A stretch of 64,000 nt of DNA from Cyanobacteria bacterium FACHB-63 (GTDB lineage Bacteria > Cyanobacteriota > Cyanobacteriia > Leptolyngbyales > Leptolyngbyaceae). The translations under genes and the position numbers were made by a program. This document shows, piece by piece, positions 55,326-64,000 of this stretch. The stretch's first letter is position 1, and the number at the start of each line of letters is the position of its first letter. Location: NCBI GenBank assembly GCA_014695255.1, contig JACJNX010000034.1, positions 62,001 to 126,000 on the forward strand, in the 5' to 3' direction. The notes under the pieces were generated by a model, which searched no databases, had not been told where the DNA came from, and saw only the letters and a program-made list of their open reading frames with translations.

Positions 55326-56567
55326 TCAAGGATTGAGGATCTTTGAGACACTCAAGACATCTTTATCGCCGCGCCCGGAGCAGTTGATTACAATCCGAGG
55401 ACTTCCAGATAGTTGAGGGCAGAGCGTATCGAGATAAGCGATCGCGTGTGAAGTCTCCAGTGCCGGAATGATTCCTTCTAGCTGCGAAAGCTTCTGGAAT
55501 GCCGCTAAAGCTTGCTCATCGGTGACAGCGTAGTATTCTGCTCGTCCGACTTCCATCAGATAGCTATGTTCAGGACCCACACCGGGATAATCTAATCCCG
55601 CGCTCACCGAATGCGGCTCGATCACTTGTCCATCTTCATCCTGTAACAAGTAGCTCATTGCCCCATGAAGCACGCCGACGCGCCCTTTGGTTAAGGTTGC
55701 AGCGTGTTTATCGGTTTCGACTCCATGCCCTGCGGCTTCAACACCGATCATCCGAATGCTGGGTTCTTCAACAAACTCATGAAACAATCCCATTGCATTC
55801 GAGCCGCCACCCACGCAAGCGAGTAGAATATCTGGCAAGCCGCCCCATTTTTCCTGACATTGAGCGCGAGTTTCTTGCCCAATAATCGCGTGGAAATCGC
55901 GCACAATCATCGGATAGGGATGAGGCCCTGCGACTGATCCGAGAATGTAATGGGTTGTTTCTACATTCGTCACCCAATCCCGGATTGCTTCAGAGGTGGC
56001 ATCTTTGAGCGTTCCGGTTCCGGCTGCAACGGGACGAACCTCTGCCCCCATCAAGCGCATTCTAAACACATTTAACGCTTGACGTTCCATATCGTGAACG
56101 CCCATGTAAACGACACACTTCAGCCCAAATCGAGCGCAGGCAGTTGCAGTTGCGACTCCATGCTGTCCGGCTCCGGTTTCCGCGATCACGCGCTGTTTGC
56201 CCATGCGTTTAGCGAGGAGGGCTTGAGCGATCGCATTGTTAATCTTGTGCGCTCCGGTATGATTCAAATCCTCGCGCTTGAGGTAAATCTGCGCGCCTGT
56301 GCCATCTGGTCTTGCGTAATGTTGGGTTAATCGCTCTGCAAAATAAAGCGGACTCGGACGACCGACATAATCGCGCAGAAGCGACTGGAGTTCTGCTTGA
56401 AAGTTGGGATCTTGACTGTACTGTTTGTAAGCGGCTTCGAGTTCTGCCAGTGCAGGCATCAATGTTTCAGGCACATATTTCCCACCGAATTTGCCGAATC
56501 GACCCAGCGTATCGGGGCGGTTTTCAATTGAAACAGACTGATTAGGAGGAAGCGGAGTAATAGTCAC
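55326..56567 (-). CDS. trpB: Tryptophan synthase beta chain
   Basis: PLP enzyme joining indole and serine. 413 residues. PLP lysine Lys108 is in [10 protein letters not shown]; catalytic Glu in [13 protein letters not shown]; phosphate-binding [16 protein letters not shown]-terminal [10 protein letters not shown]. The N-terminus has the conserved [19 protein letters not shown]. TrpA is not adjacent, as usual for cyanobacteria where trp genes are scattered. Monocistronic. Confidence 0.98.
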   Translation of the reverse strand: MTITPLPPNQSVSIENRPDTLGRFGKFGGKYVPETLMPALAELEAAYKQYSQDPNFQAELQSLLRDYVGRPSPLYFAERLTQHYARPDGTGAQIYLKREDLNHTGAHKINNAIAQALLAKRMGKQRVIAETGAGQHGVATATACARFGLKCVVYMGVHDMERQALNVFRMRLMGAEVRPVAAGTGTLKDATSEAIRDWVTNVETTHYILGSVAGPHPYPMIVRDFHAIIGQETRAQCQEKWGGLPDILLACVGGGSNAMGLFHEFVEEPSIRMIGVEAAGHGVETDKHAATLTKGRVGVLHGAMSYLLQDEDGQVIEPHSVSAGLDYPGVGPEHSYLMEVGRAEYYAVTDEQALAAFQKLSQLEGIIPALETSHAIAYLDTLCPQLSGSPRIVINCSGRGDKDVLSVSKILNP

Positions 56568-56602
56568 GATCGCCCTTTCAAAAATTCAGAACATCTTTAA
56601 TC

Positions 56603-57232
56603 TTAAGGCATCCATTCTAATCCGATGCCAAATCGGCTCTCTTTCTGAATCGGAGAATTGCGTTTCTGAAACTCCGTGGAGAGTCTGAGATTGTGTGTAA
56701 GGGCATAACTGATCGATAAAGTCGTCAATCCTGTTTGTTCTGGACTGAATGGAGCCACCCAGCTTTGAGTCAGGCTAATATCTGCACCGCCACCGCGAGA
56801 GAGAACAAATAAAGCTTTAATTCCTAAGTTTGCGCCGTCGATCGTTCGTCCCTGCACATCCAAATGCCGATATCCCACAAGCGGCGCGAGATTGACATAA
56901 CTTCCAAGCGGGCGGACATAGTAATGCAGATCCGCACCCCAATTTGAGAATTGATAATTCGCGCTGGTGGTGACACGGGTGCGAACACTGCGTGGAGCGG
57001 AGCTACCGATTCGCAAATCTTCAATTCCAATATTTAATTCTGAAGCAGAATAGCCAATCCGTAATCTTGTGCGAAAACTCGGATCAGTTTTAATTTCTTC
57101 TGTCACATTTGGGACTTGCTTTTGCCAGCGCTGTAAGACTGGGCTGTTTTGAATGACTTTCGGATCAAGGTCAAGTTCTGCTGCATGAGCGGGTGATCCA
57201 AGCAGCAAAACTCCCAAAATAAAGGCTCTCAT
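56603..57232 (-). CDS. Exported, probable outer-membrane beta-barrel protein of unknown function
   Basis: 209 residues with signal peptide MRAFILGVLLLGSPAHA cut before AEL. After a short segment, alternating strands (RLRIGYSASELNIGIEDL; VRTRVTTSANYQFSNWGADL; YYVRPLGSYVNLAPLVGYRH; LRLSTEFQK) end with a C-terminal strand SRFGIGLEWMP. This pattern is typical for small beta barrels. The family is seen in cyanobacteria without known role. It starts 82 bp after the divergent-region methyltransferase gene, same strand. Confidence 0.75.
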   Translation of the reverse strand: MRAFILGVLLLGSPAHAAELDLDPKVIQNSPVLQRWQKQVPNVTEEIKTDPSFRTRLRIGYSASELNIGIEDLRIGSSAPRSVRTRVTTSANYQFSNWGADLHYYVRPLGSYVNLAPLVGYRHLDVQGRTIDGANLGIKALFVLSRGGGADISLTQSWVAPFSPEQTGLTTLSISYALTHNLRLSTEFQKRNSPIQKESRFGIGLEWMP

Positions 57233-57313
57233 CTTAAACGCTCATGTCTAACTTGCACACAATATCACTCGTGCAATGAAGATAGACCGTTAAGGTATGT
57301 TTCCATACCTAGA

Positions 57314-58021
57314 CTATTTTTCAAAAATAAAGATGTGCTGCTGAGGTAAACCGTTGCGCGTTTCAACATACCGAAGACCTGCAACCGTCATTTCTTGCCG
57401 CACTTGTTTCTGAGTCATTTTGTGTAGCGGCTTGATCAACACGAACGGATTTTCGCCCCGGTATTCGACTAAGGCTACTCGCCCGTGCGGTTTAAGCGAT
57501 CGTACAATTCCCGCCATCATTTCACGCGGATATTCAAACTCGTGATACGCATCGACCATTAAAGCTAGATCGACGCTATTCTCTGGCAGATTTGGATTTG
57601 TTTCACTGCCTAAAATTGGCTCAACACTCGGGATTTTCTTCTCATCTTTAAGGATGTTCAAAATCTCTAGCATTTCCGGTTGAACATCTACTGCATACAC
57701 CTTGCCTTGTGGAATCCCAGCGGCAATTCGGAAGCTAAAATATCCGGTGCCGGCTCCAATATCTGCGACGACACTATCTGGTTTAAGATTCAGTGCGGCA
57801 ATGACTTTTTTCGGTTGTTCTTCCGATTCGCGGCTCGATCGTTCTAACCATCCTGCGCCCTGATGCCCCATGATCTGAGCAATCTCGCGCCCCATGTAGA
57901 TTTTGCCAATTCCATCTGGATCGTGATTTGTGCGAGTTTGATAAACCTCTACATCTGCCCACACCGGCAAACTTAAACACATCCAAATCGCCAAAATTAC
58001 CCCTAGCCTTCTCCAAAGCAT
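57314..58021 (-). CDS. SAM-dependent methyltransferase with N-terminal signal or anchor sequence
   Basis: 235 residues from ATG 58021 with GAGAGG before it. The leader MLWRRLGVILAIWMCLSLPV followed by WAD reads as a signal peptide or membrane anchor. The class I methyltransferase motif I is VVADIGAGTGYFSFRIA (84-100), then VYAVDVQPEML and the acidic LALMVDAYHEFEYP. The SAM site thus looks intact, yet a periplasmic location would lack SAM, so the leader may stay as an anchor with a cytoplasmic face. Divergent from the M23 peptidase gene (start about 70 bp away). Confidence 0.82.
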   Translation of the reverse strand: MLWRRLGVILAIWMCLSLPVWADVEVYQTRTNHDPDGIGKIYMGREIAQIMGHQGAGWLERSSRESEEQPKKVIAALNLKPDSVVADIGAGTGYFSFRIAAGIPQGKVYAVDVQPEMLEILNILKDEKKIPSVEPILGSETNPNLPENSVDLALMVDAYHEFEYPREMMAGIVRSLKPHGRVALVEYRGENPFVLIKPLHKMTQKQVRQEMTVAGLRYVETRNGLPQQHIFIFEK

Positions 58022-58093
58022 TTTTCGCCTCTCGATACAATTCCCGTCTTGCCAAACTGTAAACTGTTGGCAGTTTTGTATCAACTTAATGCC

Positions 58094-58957
58094 GTGTTCC
58101 TGACAAAGCGTTCCACTCTGTTCTCTCTGGTTATCGCACTATTGACCGCGCTGTCGATCGTCTTTCTCACCACTCCGTCCCGCGCGCTCCAAGCTCAAAT
58201 TACGCCACGATCGCCCGCGCTTGGAGATACGATTTCCGTCATCACCCAATCTCAAACCGCTCCAACGATTAGCTTTAACGGTAAGACTTATCCATCCTTC
58301 GATCTCGGCAATAACCGTCACCGATCACTTCTGCCCACCACACCGCTCGATCGTCCCGGTCGCCTCTCGATTCAAATTTCTGCGGGAACGGAGACTCAAA
58401 CAATTCCGATTACCTTGCGGAATCGATCGTTTCCGACTCAAAGCATCTGGCTCCCACCGGGAAAAGATGACGACGGCAGCGATGCTGAATTCGATCGCAT
58501 TGATGCGTTTAAAGCAATTGTCTCCTCAGAAAAACTTTGGTCAGGTAAGTTTGCGCGTCCAAGTCAGGGTGGAGTGACTTCAGGGTATGGCATTCGTCGC
58601 TATTACAACGGAGTCTTTGCTAAAGATTACTATCATCGCGGGATTGACTATGCAGGCGGCTCTGGATCAGCGATCATCGCACCAGCAGCAGGTCGCGTCG
58701 TCTTAATTGGGCGAGAATCCGAAGGCTTTAAGGTGCATGGAAACTGCGTCGGACTCGACCATGGTCAGGGAGTCGAAACAATCTACATTCACATGAGTCG
58801 AATTGATGTTCGAGAAGGAGATTTTGTCAGACCCGGACAGCGCATCGGTGCGATCGGAGCCACTGGATCTGCGACTGGACCTCACCTGCATTGGGGCTTA
58901 TTCGTGCATGGGGCAGCCGTCGATCCAACCCCTTGGCGCACGAATCCATTTGAATAA
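58094..58957 (+). CDS. M23 family metallopeptidase (LytM domain)
   Basis: Peptidoglycan DD-endopeptidase type protein. About 287 residues from GTG 58094, chosen because a classic signal peptide starts there (FLTKRSTLFSLVIALLTALS then TPSRALQAQ). A TTG at 58049 would lengthen the leader. The C-terminal LytM domain carries zinc ligands in YHRGIDYAGGSG (His and Asp) and ATGPHLHWGLFVHG (His-x-His). A beta-rich N-terminal domain (PRSPALGDTISVITQ) may be a cell-wall-binding part. Likely periplasmic, acting in cell-wall remodelling. Confidence 0.9.
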   Translation: MFLTKRSTLFSLVIALLTALSIVFLTTPSRALQAQITPRSPALGDTISVITQSQTAPTISFNGKTYPSFDLGNNRHRSLLPTTPLDRPGRLSIQISAGTETQTIPITLRNRSFPTQSIWLPPGKDDDGSDAEFDRIDAFKAIVSSEKLWSGKFARPSQGGVTSGYGIRRYYNGVFAKDYYHRGIDYAGGSGSAIIAPAAGRVVLIGRESEGFKVHGNCVGLDHGQGVETIYIHMSRIDVREGDFVRPGQRIGAIGATGSATGPHLHWGLFVHGAAVDPTPWRTNPFE

Positions 58958-59065
58958 GTTTCGCAAATCTACCTTGCGACGATCGGCACCTTCTCACTTT
59001 AGCCAGATAAGCGATCCCACGTCTCCCCGTTAAATTGAGCATGACCTCTACGGGAAATTTTTATT

Positions 59066-59557
59066 ATGTCTAAAGTAGAAGATGCAATTGAAAAAGCTAA
59101 AGAAATGCTGCCGAATGTCACGCCTACGCCGCCTGGATTGAAGGCGCAGTCTTCAGTTCACGACCTGAAGTCTCGTTTGGAGTGGGGCGAACCTGGGCTG
59201 ACAATTTTGGATGTGCGCCCGCGTGATATTTACAACCAAGGTCACATCATGGGAGCAATGGAGTTCCCGGTGGACAAACTGGTTGATTTAGCAAAGAACA
59301 ACCTTGAAACAAATCGTGATATCTACGTTTACGGTGCAAGCGATCAAGAAACGGCTGAAGCTGCAAATCTGCTCCGTCAAGCAGGTTATCAGAATGTTTC
59401 AGAGTTGAAAGGTGGACTGGAAGCTTGGAAAGCGGTAGCAGGTTCGACTGAGGGAATTGACGAATCTCTTGCTGATCCGGGCAAAAATGCTTACAACGTA
59501 GTGGATAACGTGAAAAACCACTTTGAGCGGCAAGAAATCGATTTTGAAAAGCCATAG
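59066..59557 (+). CDS. Rhodanese-fold protein without cysteine
   Basis: 163 residues. The single rhodanese domain (about 30-128) has LTILDVRPRDIYNQGHIMGAMEF and ELKGGLEAWKAVAGS, but the active-site loop reads YVYGASDQETA with Gly90 in place of the catalytic Cys, and the whole protein contains no Cys. It cannot be a sulfurtransferase and is presumably a binding or regulatory version. The N-terminal amphipathic helix and the C-terminal tail (NVVDNVKNHFERQEIDFEK) are extra. A terminator-like hairpin follows the stop. Confidence 0.88.
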   Translation: MSKVEDAIEKAKEMLPNVTPTPPGLKAQSSVHDLKSRLEWGEPGLTILDVRPRDIYNQGHIMGAMEFPVDKLVDLAKNNLETNRDIYVYGASDQETAEAANLLRQAGYQNVSELKGGLEAWKAVAGSTEGIDESLADPGKNAYNVVDNVKNHFERQEIDFEKP

Positions 59558-59581
59558 TTTGCCACTGTATTAAACTCGCCT

Positions 59582-59617
59582 GAACTCCGATTCTCTCAAC
59601 GAAGTCGGAGTTCTTGT
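59582..59617 (+). terminator. Terminator-like hairpin after the rhodanese-fold gene
   Basis: GAACTCCGA (59582-59590) and TCGGAGTTC (59605-59613) form a perfect 9-bp stem, 14-nt loop, followed by TTGTGTG, a weak U-tract. 25 nt after the stop. Confidence 0.6.
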
Positions 59618-59650
59618 GTGCTGAGGAAAGCCTTCTAAATTACGCTTTTT

Positions 59651-60304
59651 ATGTGCGGAAGATTTACCCAAACTCATCTAGCAGAAGCGATCGCGCAAAC
59701 GTTCGATCTCGATGAAATCCCCAACTGGCAACCGCGCTACAACATTGCCCCAACTCAATCCATCGGCGCGATCGTTGAACCGCATCACTTCAAGCTCTTA
59801 CGCTGGGGCTTGATTCCTGCTTGGGCGAAAGATGCGACGATCGCAAATAAACTAATCAACGCCCGCGCTGAAACAGTCAGTGAAAAACCTTCATTCCGTG
59901 ATGCGTTTAAGCGCCGTCGCTGTTTGATTGTGGCGGATGGCTACTACGAATGGAAAAAGCAACCGGGTCGGAAACAGCCCTTCTACTTTCAGCGAGAAAA
60001 CCATCAGCCTTTTGCCTTTGCGGGACTTTGGGAGCGCTGGAACTCTCCAGACGGTGAAACTGTTGAAACCTGCACGATTATTACGACTGAAGCGAATGAG
60101 CTTGCAGCAACCGTTCACGATCGAATGCCCGTAATTCTCAGCGAAGACGAGTACGATCGCTGGCTCGATCCAAGCTTCAAATCAGCCCAATCGCTGCTTC
60201 ACCCCTACGCGAGTGCTGATATGCGATCGTATCCGGTTCCGTTGACTGTCAATAGTCCCACCCACGATGCGCCGGACTGTATTGCACCCCTTAGTCAAGA
60301 CTGA
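59651..60304 (+). CDS. SOS response-associated peptidase (HMCES/YedK family)
   Basis: Cross-links to abasic sites in single-stranded DNA and so protects replication forks. 217 residues. The catalytic Cys2 follows the initiator Met (MCGRFTQ), which requires Met removal. Substrate residues appear in INARAETVSEKPSF, GYYEWKK (Glu) and TVHDRMPVIL (His). Length and motif order are those of YedK. No LexA box was recognised upstream, although cyanobacterial LexA sites are not well conserved. Monocistronic. Confidence 0.95.
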   Translation: MCGRFTQTHLAEAIAQTFDLDEIPNWQPRYNIAPTQSIGAIVEPHHFKLLRWGLIPAWAKDATIANKLINARAETVSEKPSFRDAFKRRRCLIVADGYYEWKKQPGRKQPFYFQRENHQPFAFAGLWERWNSPDGETVETCTIITTEANELAATVHDRMPVILSEDEYDRWLDPSFKSAQSLLHPYASADMRSYPVPLTVNSPTHDAPDCIAPLSQD

Positions 60305-60371
60305 TGAGATTCCCTCAATCCTTCTGTGTTAAATAGAATACAATCAGCTTTAAGTATCACGGATTTGGTCT

Positions 60372-61247
60372 ATGCGGCATCAGTCATCCTGGATTCGGTA
60401 TGGATTAGCGCGGCTGCGCCCGTTCGGTCGTCCCGTCGTTTGGGCACCTGCGATCGCGCTGTTGTTTTTGGTGTTGTTTACCTGGGAATTTTTCAGCCGT
60501 ACAGAAGTTGCCCGCGAGCTTGAGAACCCGACGGTTGAGAACACCTTGTCACCAGAGGATCGGGCGATCGGTGCCGATATCGATTCTTTGTCGCTCTTAA
60601 TGAACGATATCAAAGCGGCATCCAGACCGGAAACGGCTCAATTTCTCATTGCTCCAACTGCGACAGAGCAAAATGCCGCGACTTCAAATCGACTCTTTTC
60701 TACCCCAACTAACGCGATCGCCCAATCCGAGCCAGAAACACAAGAAACAACCGGGACGCTTAGAAGTGCCTCATTAACAGAACTGGGGCTTCCCTACACA
60801 ATGCGACACACAATGCAACCCGCTACATCTGAAACCGCACTGCCACCAAACCGACTGCAAGAAGCACTGACGAAATTAGCCACCGAGAACCGTCCGATCG
60901 TCTCGCAAACTCCGATCGAAGGCACAATTCGCCTGGACACCAATCCAGGAACCTCGATCAATGCCACACCTCAAAATTCATTTTCATCGCTAATCGAGGG
61001 CATACAGCCGATCGTTCCTGGAACCATTCCGACTGTTTCTGCGCCTTTACCCATCGCGCCTCCGATCAATGCACCTGTTCCTTCACCTGTTGCACCGCAA
61101 TCTCTCACCCCCCAACCTGTTGAAGCTCAAAATTTTGGCGTAATGCAGAATGCTCCAGTTGTGAACCAGCAACCATTTACCGTACCGCGATCGATTCCCG
61201 GACGCACGATCGGCGGCGGGAATATCAACACCTTCTCGAATCCCTGA
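60372..61247 (+). CDS. Single-span membrane protein with Pro/Thr-rich extracytoplasmic region
   Basis: 291 residues. One membrane helix near the N-terminus (APAIALLFLVLFTWEFF, about 25-41) preceded by a basic segment gives an N-in topology. The rest is low-complexity and rich in Pro, Thr, Ser and Asn, including PIAPPINAPVPSPVAPQSL, without Cys or catalytic motif. It looks cell-envelope-associated. I do not recognise a family. The stop is followed by the icd terminator. Confidence 0.72.
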   Translation: MRHQSSWIRYGLARLRPFGRPVVWAPAIALLFLVLFTWEFFSRTEVARELENPTVENTLSPEDRAIGADIDSLSLLMNDIKAASRPETAQFLIAPTATEQNAATSNRLFSTPTNAIAQSEPETQETTGTLRSASLTELGLPYTMRHTMQPATSETALPPNRLQEALTKLATENRPIVSQTPIEGTIRLDTNPGTSINATPQNSFSSLIEGIQPIVPGTIPTVSAPLPIAPPINAPVPSPVAPQSLTPQPVEAQNFGVMQNAPVVNQQPFTVPRSIPGRTIGGGNINTFSNP

Positions 61248-61285
61248 AAAAATCGGGATTGAACTTCACCCGAACAATCCCGATT
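61246..61285 (-). terminator. Intrinsic terminator of icd (bidirectional stem)
   Basis: AATCGGGATTG (61251-61261) and CAATCCCGATT (61275-61285) form a perfect 11-bp stem. On the minus strand a run of six T (61247-61252) follows it, the typical intrinsic terminator between the converging 60372 gene and icd. Confidence 0.82.
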
Positions 61286-61291
61286 CTCAGC

Positions 61292-62713
61292 TTAAAAATT
61301 CCGAATAATGGCATCCGCAAATTCAGAACATTTCAGCGGCGGATCAACTGGAGGCTCCATCAATCGCGCCAAATCATACGTCACCTCACGCTGCTCGATC
61401 GCTTTCGCCAGTCCGCCCTTGATTAAATCTGCTGCCTCTTGCCAGCCCAAATACTCCAGCATCATCACACCAGAGAGAATCAGCGAACCGGGATTCACTC
61501 GATCGAGTCCTGCGTGTTTGGGAGCCGTACCGTGGGTTGCCTCAAAAATCGCGCAGACATCTCCAATATTCGCACCCGGAGCCATTCCCAAACCGCCCGC
61601 GATCGCAGCCGCAGCATCGGAAATATAATCTCCGTTCAGGTTCATCGTCGCTAAGATCGAGTATTCATCCGGGCGGGTCTGAATCTGTTGGAAAATGCTA
61701 TCCGCAATGCGATCATTGATCATCACTTTTTCTTTCCACTGCCCGTTGCCGTGTGTATCCCAAATCGAGTCAAGAACCGTTTGCACTTCTTTGCAGATTG
61801 ACGCTTGCTTATCCGGAGTCATCGCCTCGTAACCGGGATCAATTTGACGGGCATTTTCTTCGATCGTCAAATTCGGATTTTTCTCTTTGTTGCCGAGAAT
61901 CCAAGATTCGCGCTCAGTCACGCACTCCGATCGAAATTCCGTTGTTGCTAGCTCATACCCCCAATCCCGAAACGCGCCTTCGGTGTACTTCATAATGTTG
62001 CCTTTGTGAACCAGCGTCACCGTTTGTTTGTGCTTCGGCAATCGGAGCGCGTGTTGAATCGCTCGACGCACAAGCCGCTGTGATCCTTTCTTACTGATTG
62101 GCTTAATCCCAATTCCTGAATCAAGTGGAATCTGCTTTTTCCCGTGTTCTGGAGTGCTGGGAATCAGATCTTCGTTCAGCAGCTTGATCAAACGATCGCC
62201 AATCTCGCTGCCTTGCTTCCATTCAATCCCTAGATAAATATCTTCAGTGTTCTCTCGATAGATAATGACATCGAGTTTCTCCGGGTAGCGATGTGGCGAA
62301 GGCGTTCCCGCGTAATACTTACAGGGACGCACACAGGCATAGAGATCAAAGATTTGGCGCAACGCCACATTCAGCGATCGAATCCCACCGCCGATTGGGG
62401 TTGTCAACGGGCCTTTGATTGCTACACCGAACTCTCGAATCGCTTCTAGCGAATCTTCAGGTAAATATTGATACGTTCCATACTGTTCGCAAGCTTCATC
62501 TCCAACATAAACCTTGAACCAGGTGATTTGACGCTTCCCGCCATATGCCCTCTGAACTGCCGCGTCAAAGACCTTTTGCGATGCCGGCCATAAGTCAATG
62601 CCCGTCCCATCTCCTCGGATGAATGGAATAATCGGGTTATCTGGAACGATCGGTTCTCCGTTCTCAAATCTAATCGCAGAACCCGTCGAAGGAGGTGTAA
62701 TTTTTTCGTACAT
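61292..62713 (-). CDS. icd: Isocitrate dehydrogenase (NADP+)
   Basis: Converts isocitrate to 2-oxoglutarate, the carbon skeleton for ammonium assimilation in cyanobacteria. 473 residues, matching cyanobacterial ICD and longer than the E. coli enzyme. Motifs: [35 protein letters not shown] (substrate Ser/Asn/Arg), [28 protein letters not shown], and the metal/NADP region [19 protein letters not shown] and [11 protein letters not shown]. Start [11 protein letters not shown] is conserved. Probably NtcA-regulated, but no clear NtcA box was recognised. Confidence 0.97.
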   Translation of the reverse strand: MYEKITPPSTGSAIRFENGEPIVPDNPIIPFIRGDGTGIDLWPASQKVFDAAVQRAYGGKRQITWFKVYVGDEACEQYGTYQYLPEDSLEAIREFGVAIKGPLTTPIGGGIRSLNVALRQIFDLYACVRPCKYYAGTPSPHRYPEKLDVIIYRENTEDIYLGIEWKQGSEIGDRLIKLLNEDLIPSTPEHGKKQIPLDSGIGIKPISKKGSQRLVRRAIQHALRLPKHKQTVTLVHKGNIMKYTEGAFRDWGYELATTEFRSECVTERESWILGNKEKNPNLTIEENARQIDPGYEAMTPDKQASICKEVQTVLDSIWDTHGNGQWKEKVMINDRIADSIFQQIQTRPDEYSILATMNLNGDYISDAAAAIAGGLGMAPGANIGDVCAIFEATHGTAPKHAGLDRVNPGSLILSGVMMLEYLGWQEAADLIKGGLAKAIEQREVTYDLARLMEPPVDPPLKCSEFADAIIRNF

Positions 62714-62993
62714 GATCGAGCAATTCTCAAGTTAGGATAGGTTGGCGGTATGCTAAACAAGCAAACCAATCTTGCAATTTATCTCTTATTGAGTAGATAA
62801 AAACAAGATAAATTCAAGTAGCTAGAACATAAAGATAAGCCTGAAACCTCAGAGCAATCAGTCGCTGGGATACCATAATAAGGGAAAAATTTCGGTTAAT
62901 CCGTTGACTAACTGAGTGAACCGTTAAGTTTGTTTCCTGGTTTCAATAGCACGACAGGTAGAAATTAATCGGCTTGAGCTTCTGGAGAGGCGC

Positions 62994-63674
62994 ATGAAAA
63001 AAATTTTGATTGTCGATGATGATACTGCACTGCGAGTCGCACTCATTCGATTTTTAGAAAAACGCGGATATGCGGTACAGGGTGCAGCATCGGGAATCGA
63101 AGGACTAAACTTATTTGAACAAGATTTGCCAGACTTAGTGGTGTCTGACGTGATTATGCCGGAAATGGACGGACTCGAATTCTGTCGCCGCTTACGATCG
63201 CTCAGAACCGGACAACTGGTTCCCTTCATTTTTCTCTCCAAGCGTAGCGAAGTAGAAGACCGGGTTCAGGGTCATTCGATCGGAGCCGATGATTATTTGA
63301 CCAAACCCTTTGAACCGAGAGAACTATTGGCAAAGATCGAAGGACAACTGGAACGATCGCGCCGCATCCACATTGAGATTGTGCGCCTGATGCAGCAGTC
63401 GAACTTACCGTCGAATGAAACCTCCGCGCAGGCTGTCGCTCCACTCCCTCTAACTCCTGCCGAAGAAAAAGTGTTCTGGGAAGTCATTCAAGGTCACACC
63501 AACAAGCAGATTGGCGACCATTTATTTGTTAGTCCGCGCACTGTGCAAACGCATTTGAGCAACATTTTGAGCAAACTACAGCTTGAAAATCGATCGCAAC
63601 TCGTGCGCTATGCGTTTGAAAGAGGCTACCGATTGCCCTCCACTGAACCTGTGACCCGCGAAGAAAATGCATGA
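62994..63674 (+). CDS. NarL/LuxR-family response regulator
   Basis: 226 residues. The receiver domain (1-118) has the DDD cluster (8-10), Asp52 in LVVSDVIMP, and the Lys in DYLTKPFEP. The C-terminal LuxR-type helix-turn-helix (about 150-215) contains LTPAEEKVFWEVIQGHTNKQ, VSPRTVQTHLSNILSKL and RSQLVRYAFERGY. Similar cyanobacterial proteins (Ycf29/NblR-like pattern) act in stress or light regulation; assignment to one is uncertain. Its stop overlaps the start of the next gene by 4 nt (ATGA), so the two are coupled. The kinase is not in the window. Confidence 0.93.
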   Translation: MKKILIVDDDTALRVALIRFLEKRGYAVQGAASGIEGLNLFEQDLPDLVVSDVIMPEMDGLEFCRRLRSLRTGQLVPFIFLSKRSEVEDRVQGHSIGADDYLTKPFEPRELLAKIEGQLERSRRIHIEIVRLMQQSNLPSNETSAQAVAPLPLTPAEEKVFWEVIQGHTNKQIGDHLFVSPRTVQTHLSNILSKLQLENRSQLVRYAFERGYRLPSTEPVTREENA

Positions 63675-64000
63675 GTGCGGGTATCTATTCTCTAAAAGCG
63701 CTACAAACGGCGATTGCAACTGATCGCGATCGCTGGCGACCGCTGGTGGTGACCAACGGCTGCTTCGATCTGCTGCATCTGGGTCATGTGCGCTACCTCA
63801 ACTCCGCTAGACAACTCGGACGATCGCTCGTGGTCGGATTAAATAGTGACGAATCAATTCGATTGATTAAGCCCGATCGCACTCCGCCCCGCCCGATTGT
63901 GAGTGAGCTAGAACGCGCCGAAGTCTTAGCGGCACTAAAATCTGTCGATGGAGTCGTGATTTTTTCTGAAAAAACTGCTTGTCAGCTAGTTGAAGCACTC
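63671..64000 (+). CDS. RfaE/HldE C-terminal-like nucleotidyltransferase (3' end outside window)
   Basis: 110 codons seen. MSAGIYSLKALQTAIATDRD is followed by LVVTNGCFDLLHLGHVRYLN, carrying the cytidylyltransferase-type HxGH (HLGH), then VVGLNSDESIRLIKPDR and the RPI-x-ERAEVLAAL pattern of the D-glycero-beta-D-manno-heptose 1-phosphate adenylyltransferase domain (RfaE2). Stand-alone forms occur in many cyanobacteria. Overlaps the response-regulator gene by 4 nt. The C-terminus is cut by the window edge, so full length and domain set are unknown. Confidence 0.88.
   Translation, partial: MSAGIYSLKALQTAIATDRDRWRPLVVTNGCFDLLHLGHVRYLNSARQLGRSLVVGLNSDESIRLIKPDRTPPRPIVSELERAEVLAALKSVDGVVIFSEKTACQLVEAL

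Overview
The window is chromosomal DNA of a cyanobacterium. Support comes from the very frequent GCGATCGC (HIP1) octamers and from a cyanobacterial gene set: NDH-1 subunit NdhB, the alkane pair acyl-ACP reductase plus aldehyde deformylating oxygenase, a complete ebo operon, Uma2 nuclease, and NADP isocitrate dehydrogenase. A Leptolyngbya-like filamentous organism is a reasonable guess, but the sequence alone does not prove it. No tRNA, rRNA, CRISPR array or intact insertion sequence was seen.

Layout. 1-2250: a two-component system (RppA/RppB- or NrsR/NrsS-like; kinase cut by the window edge), a divergent small membrane ORF, and a 123-bp inverted-repeat element. 2268-7477: PEP synthase, Uma2 nuclease, class 3 lipase and a short-chain dehydrogenase. 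7758-14507: six co-directional genes eboA-eboF, a metabolite-traffic operon known from scytonemin biology, followed by a cytochrome P450. 16235-19825: two uncharacterised proteins and a HerA-like ATPase. 19928-22800: aar and ado (hydrocarbon synthesis) and an orphan sugar ABC permease. 22810-27400: an accessory-looking patch with an HNH endonuclease translationally coupled to a small partner, a divergent NACHT-pentapeptide-repeat STAND protein, a 15-bp minisatellite inside that gene, and an intergenic 43-bp tandem repeat.

27533-39733: an exported protein with a PEP-CTERM-like tail, a receiver-adenylate cyclase, a heterodimeric ABC exporter with one degenerate ATP site, a cupin, a family 3 glycosidase, two alpha/beta hydrolases (one apparently catalytically dead and fused to a domain that has its own internal ribosome-binding site) and a small membrane protein. 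40123-51916: ndhB, topA, a BrkB-like membrane protein, a tldD-pmbA-membrane protein operon and cysS. 52008-64000: a zinc-type CobW GTPase with a His-rich repeat linker, a thioredoxin-like ferredoxin, dtd, dxr, trpB, an exported methyltransferase divergent from an M23 peptidase, a cysteine-less rhodanese, an HMCES/YedK protein, icd, and a NarL-type regulator overlapping a nucleotidyltransferase gene cut by the window edge.

The most interesting parts are the ebo operon, whose EboF seems to have lost most metal ligands of its superfamily; the NACHT-pentapeptide protein beside the HNH pair; the fused pseudo-hydrolase with an internal start; and several repeat families (a 28-bp palindrome in three copies, 43-bp, 21-bp and 15-bp tandem repeats).
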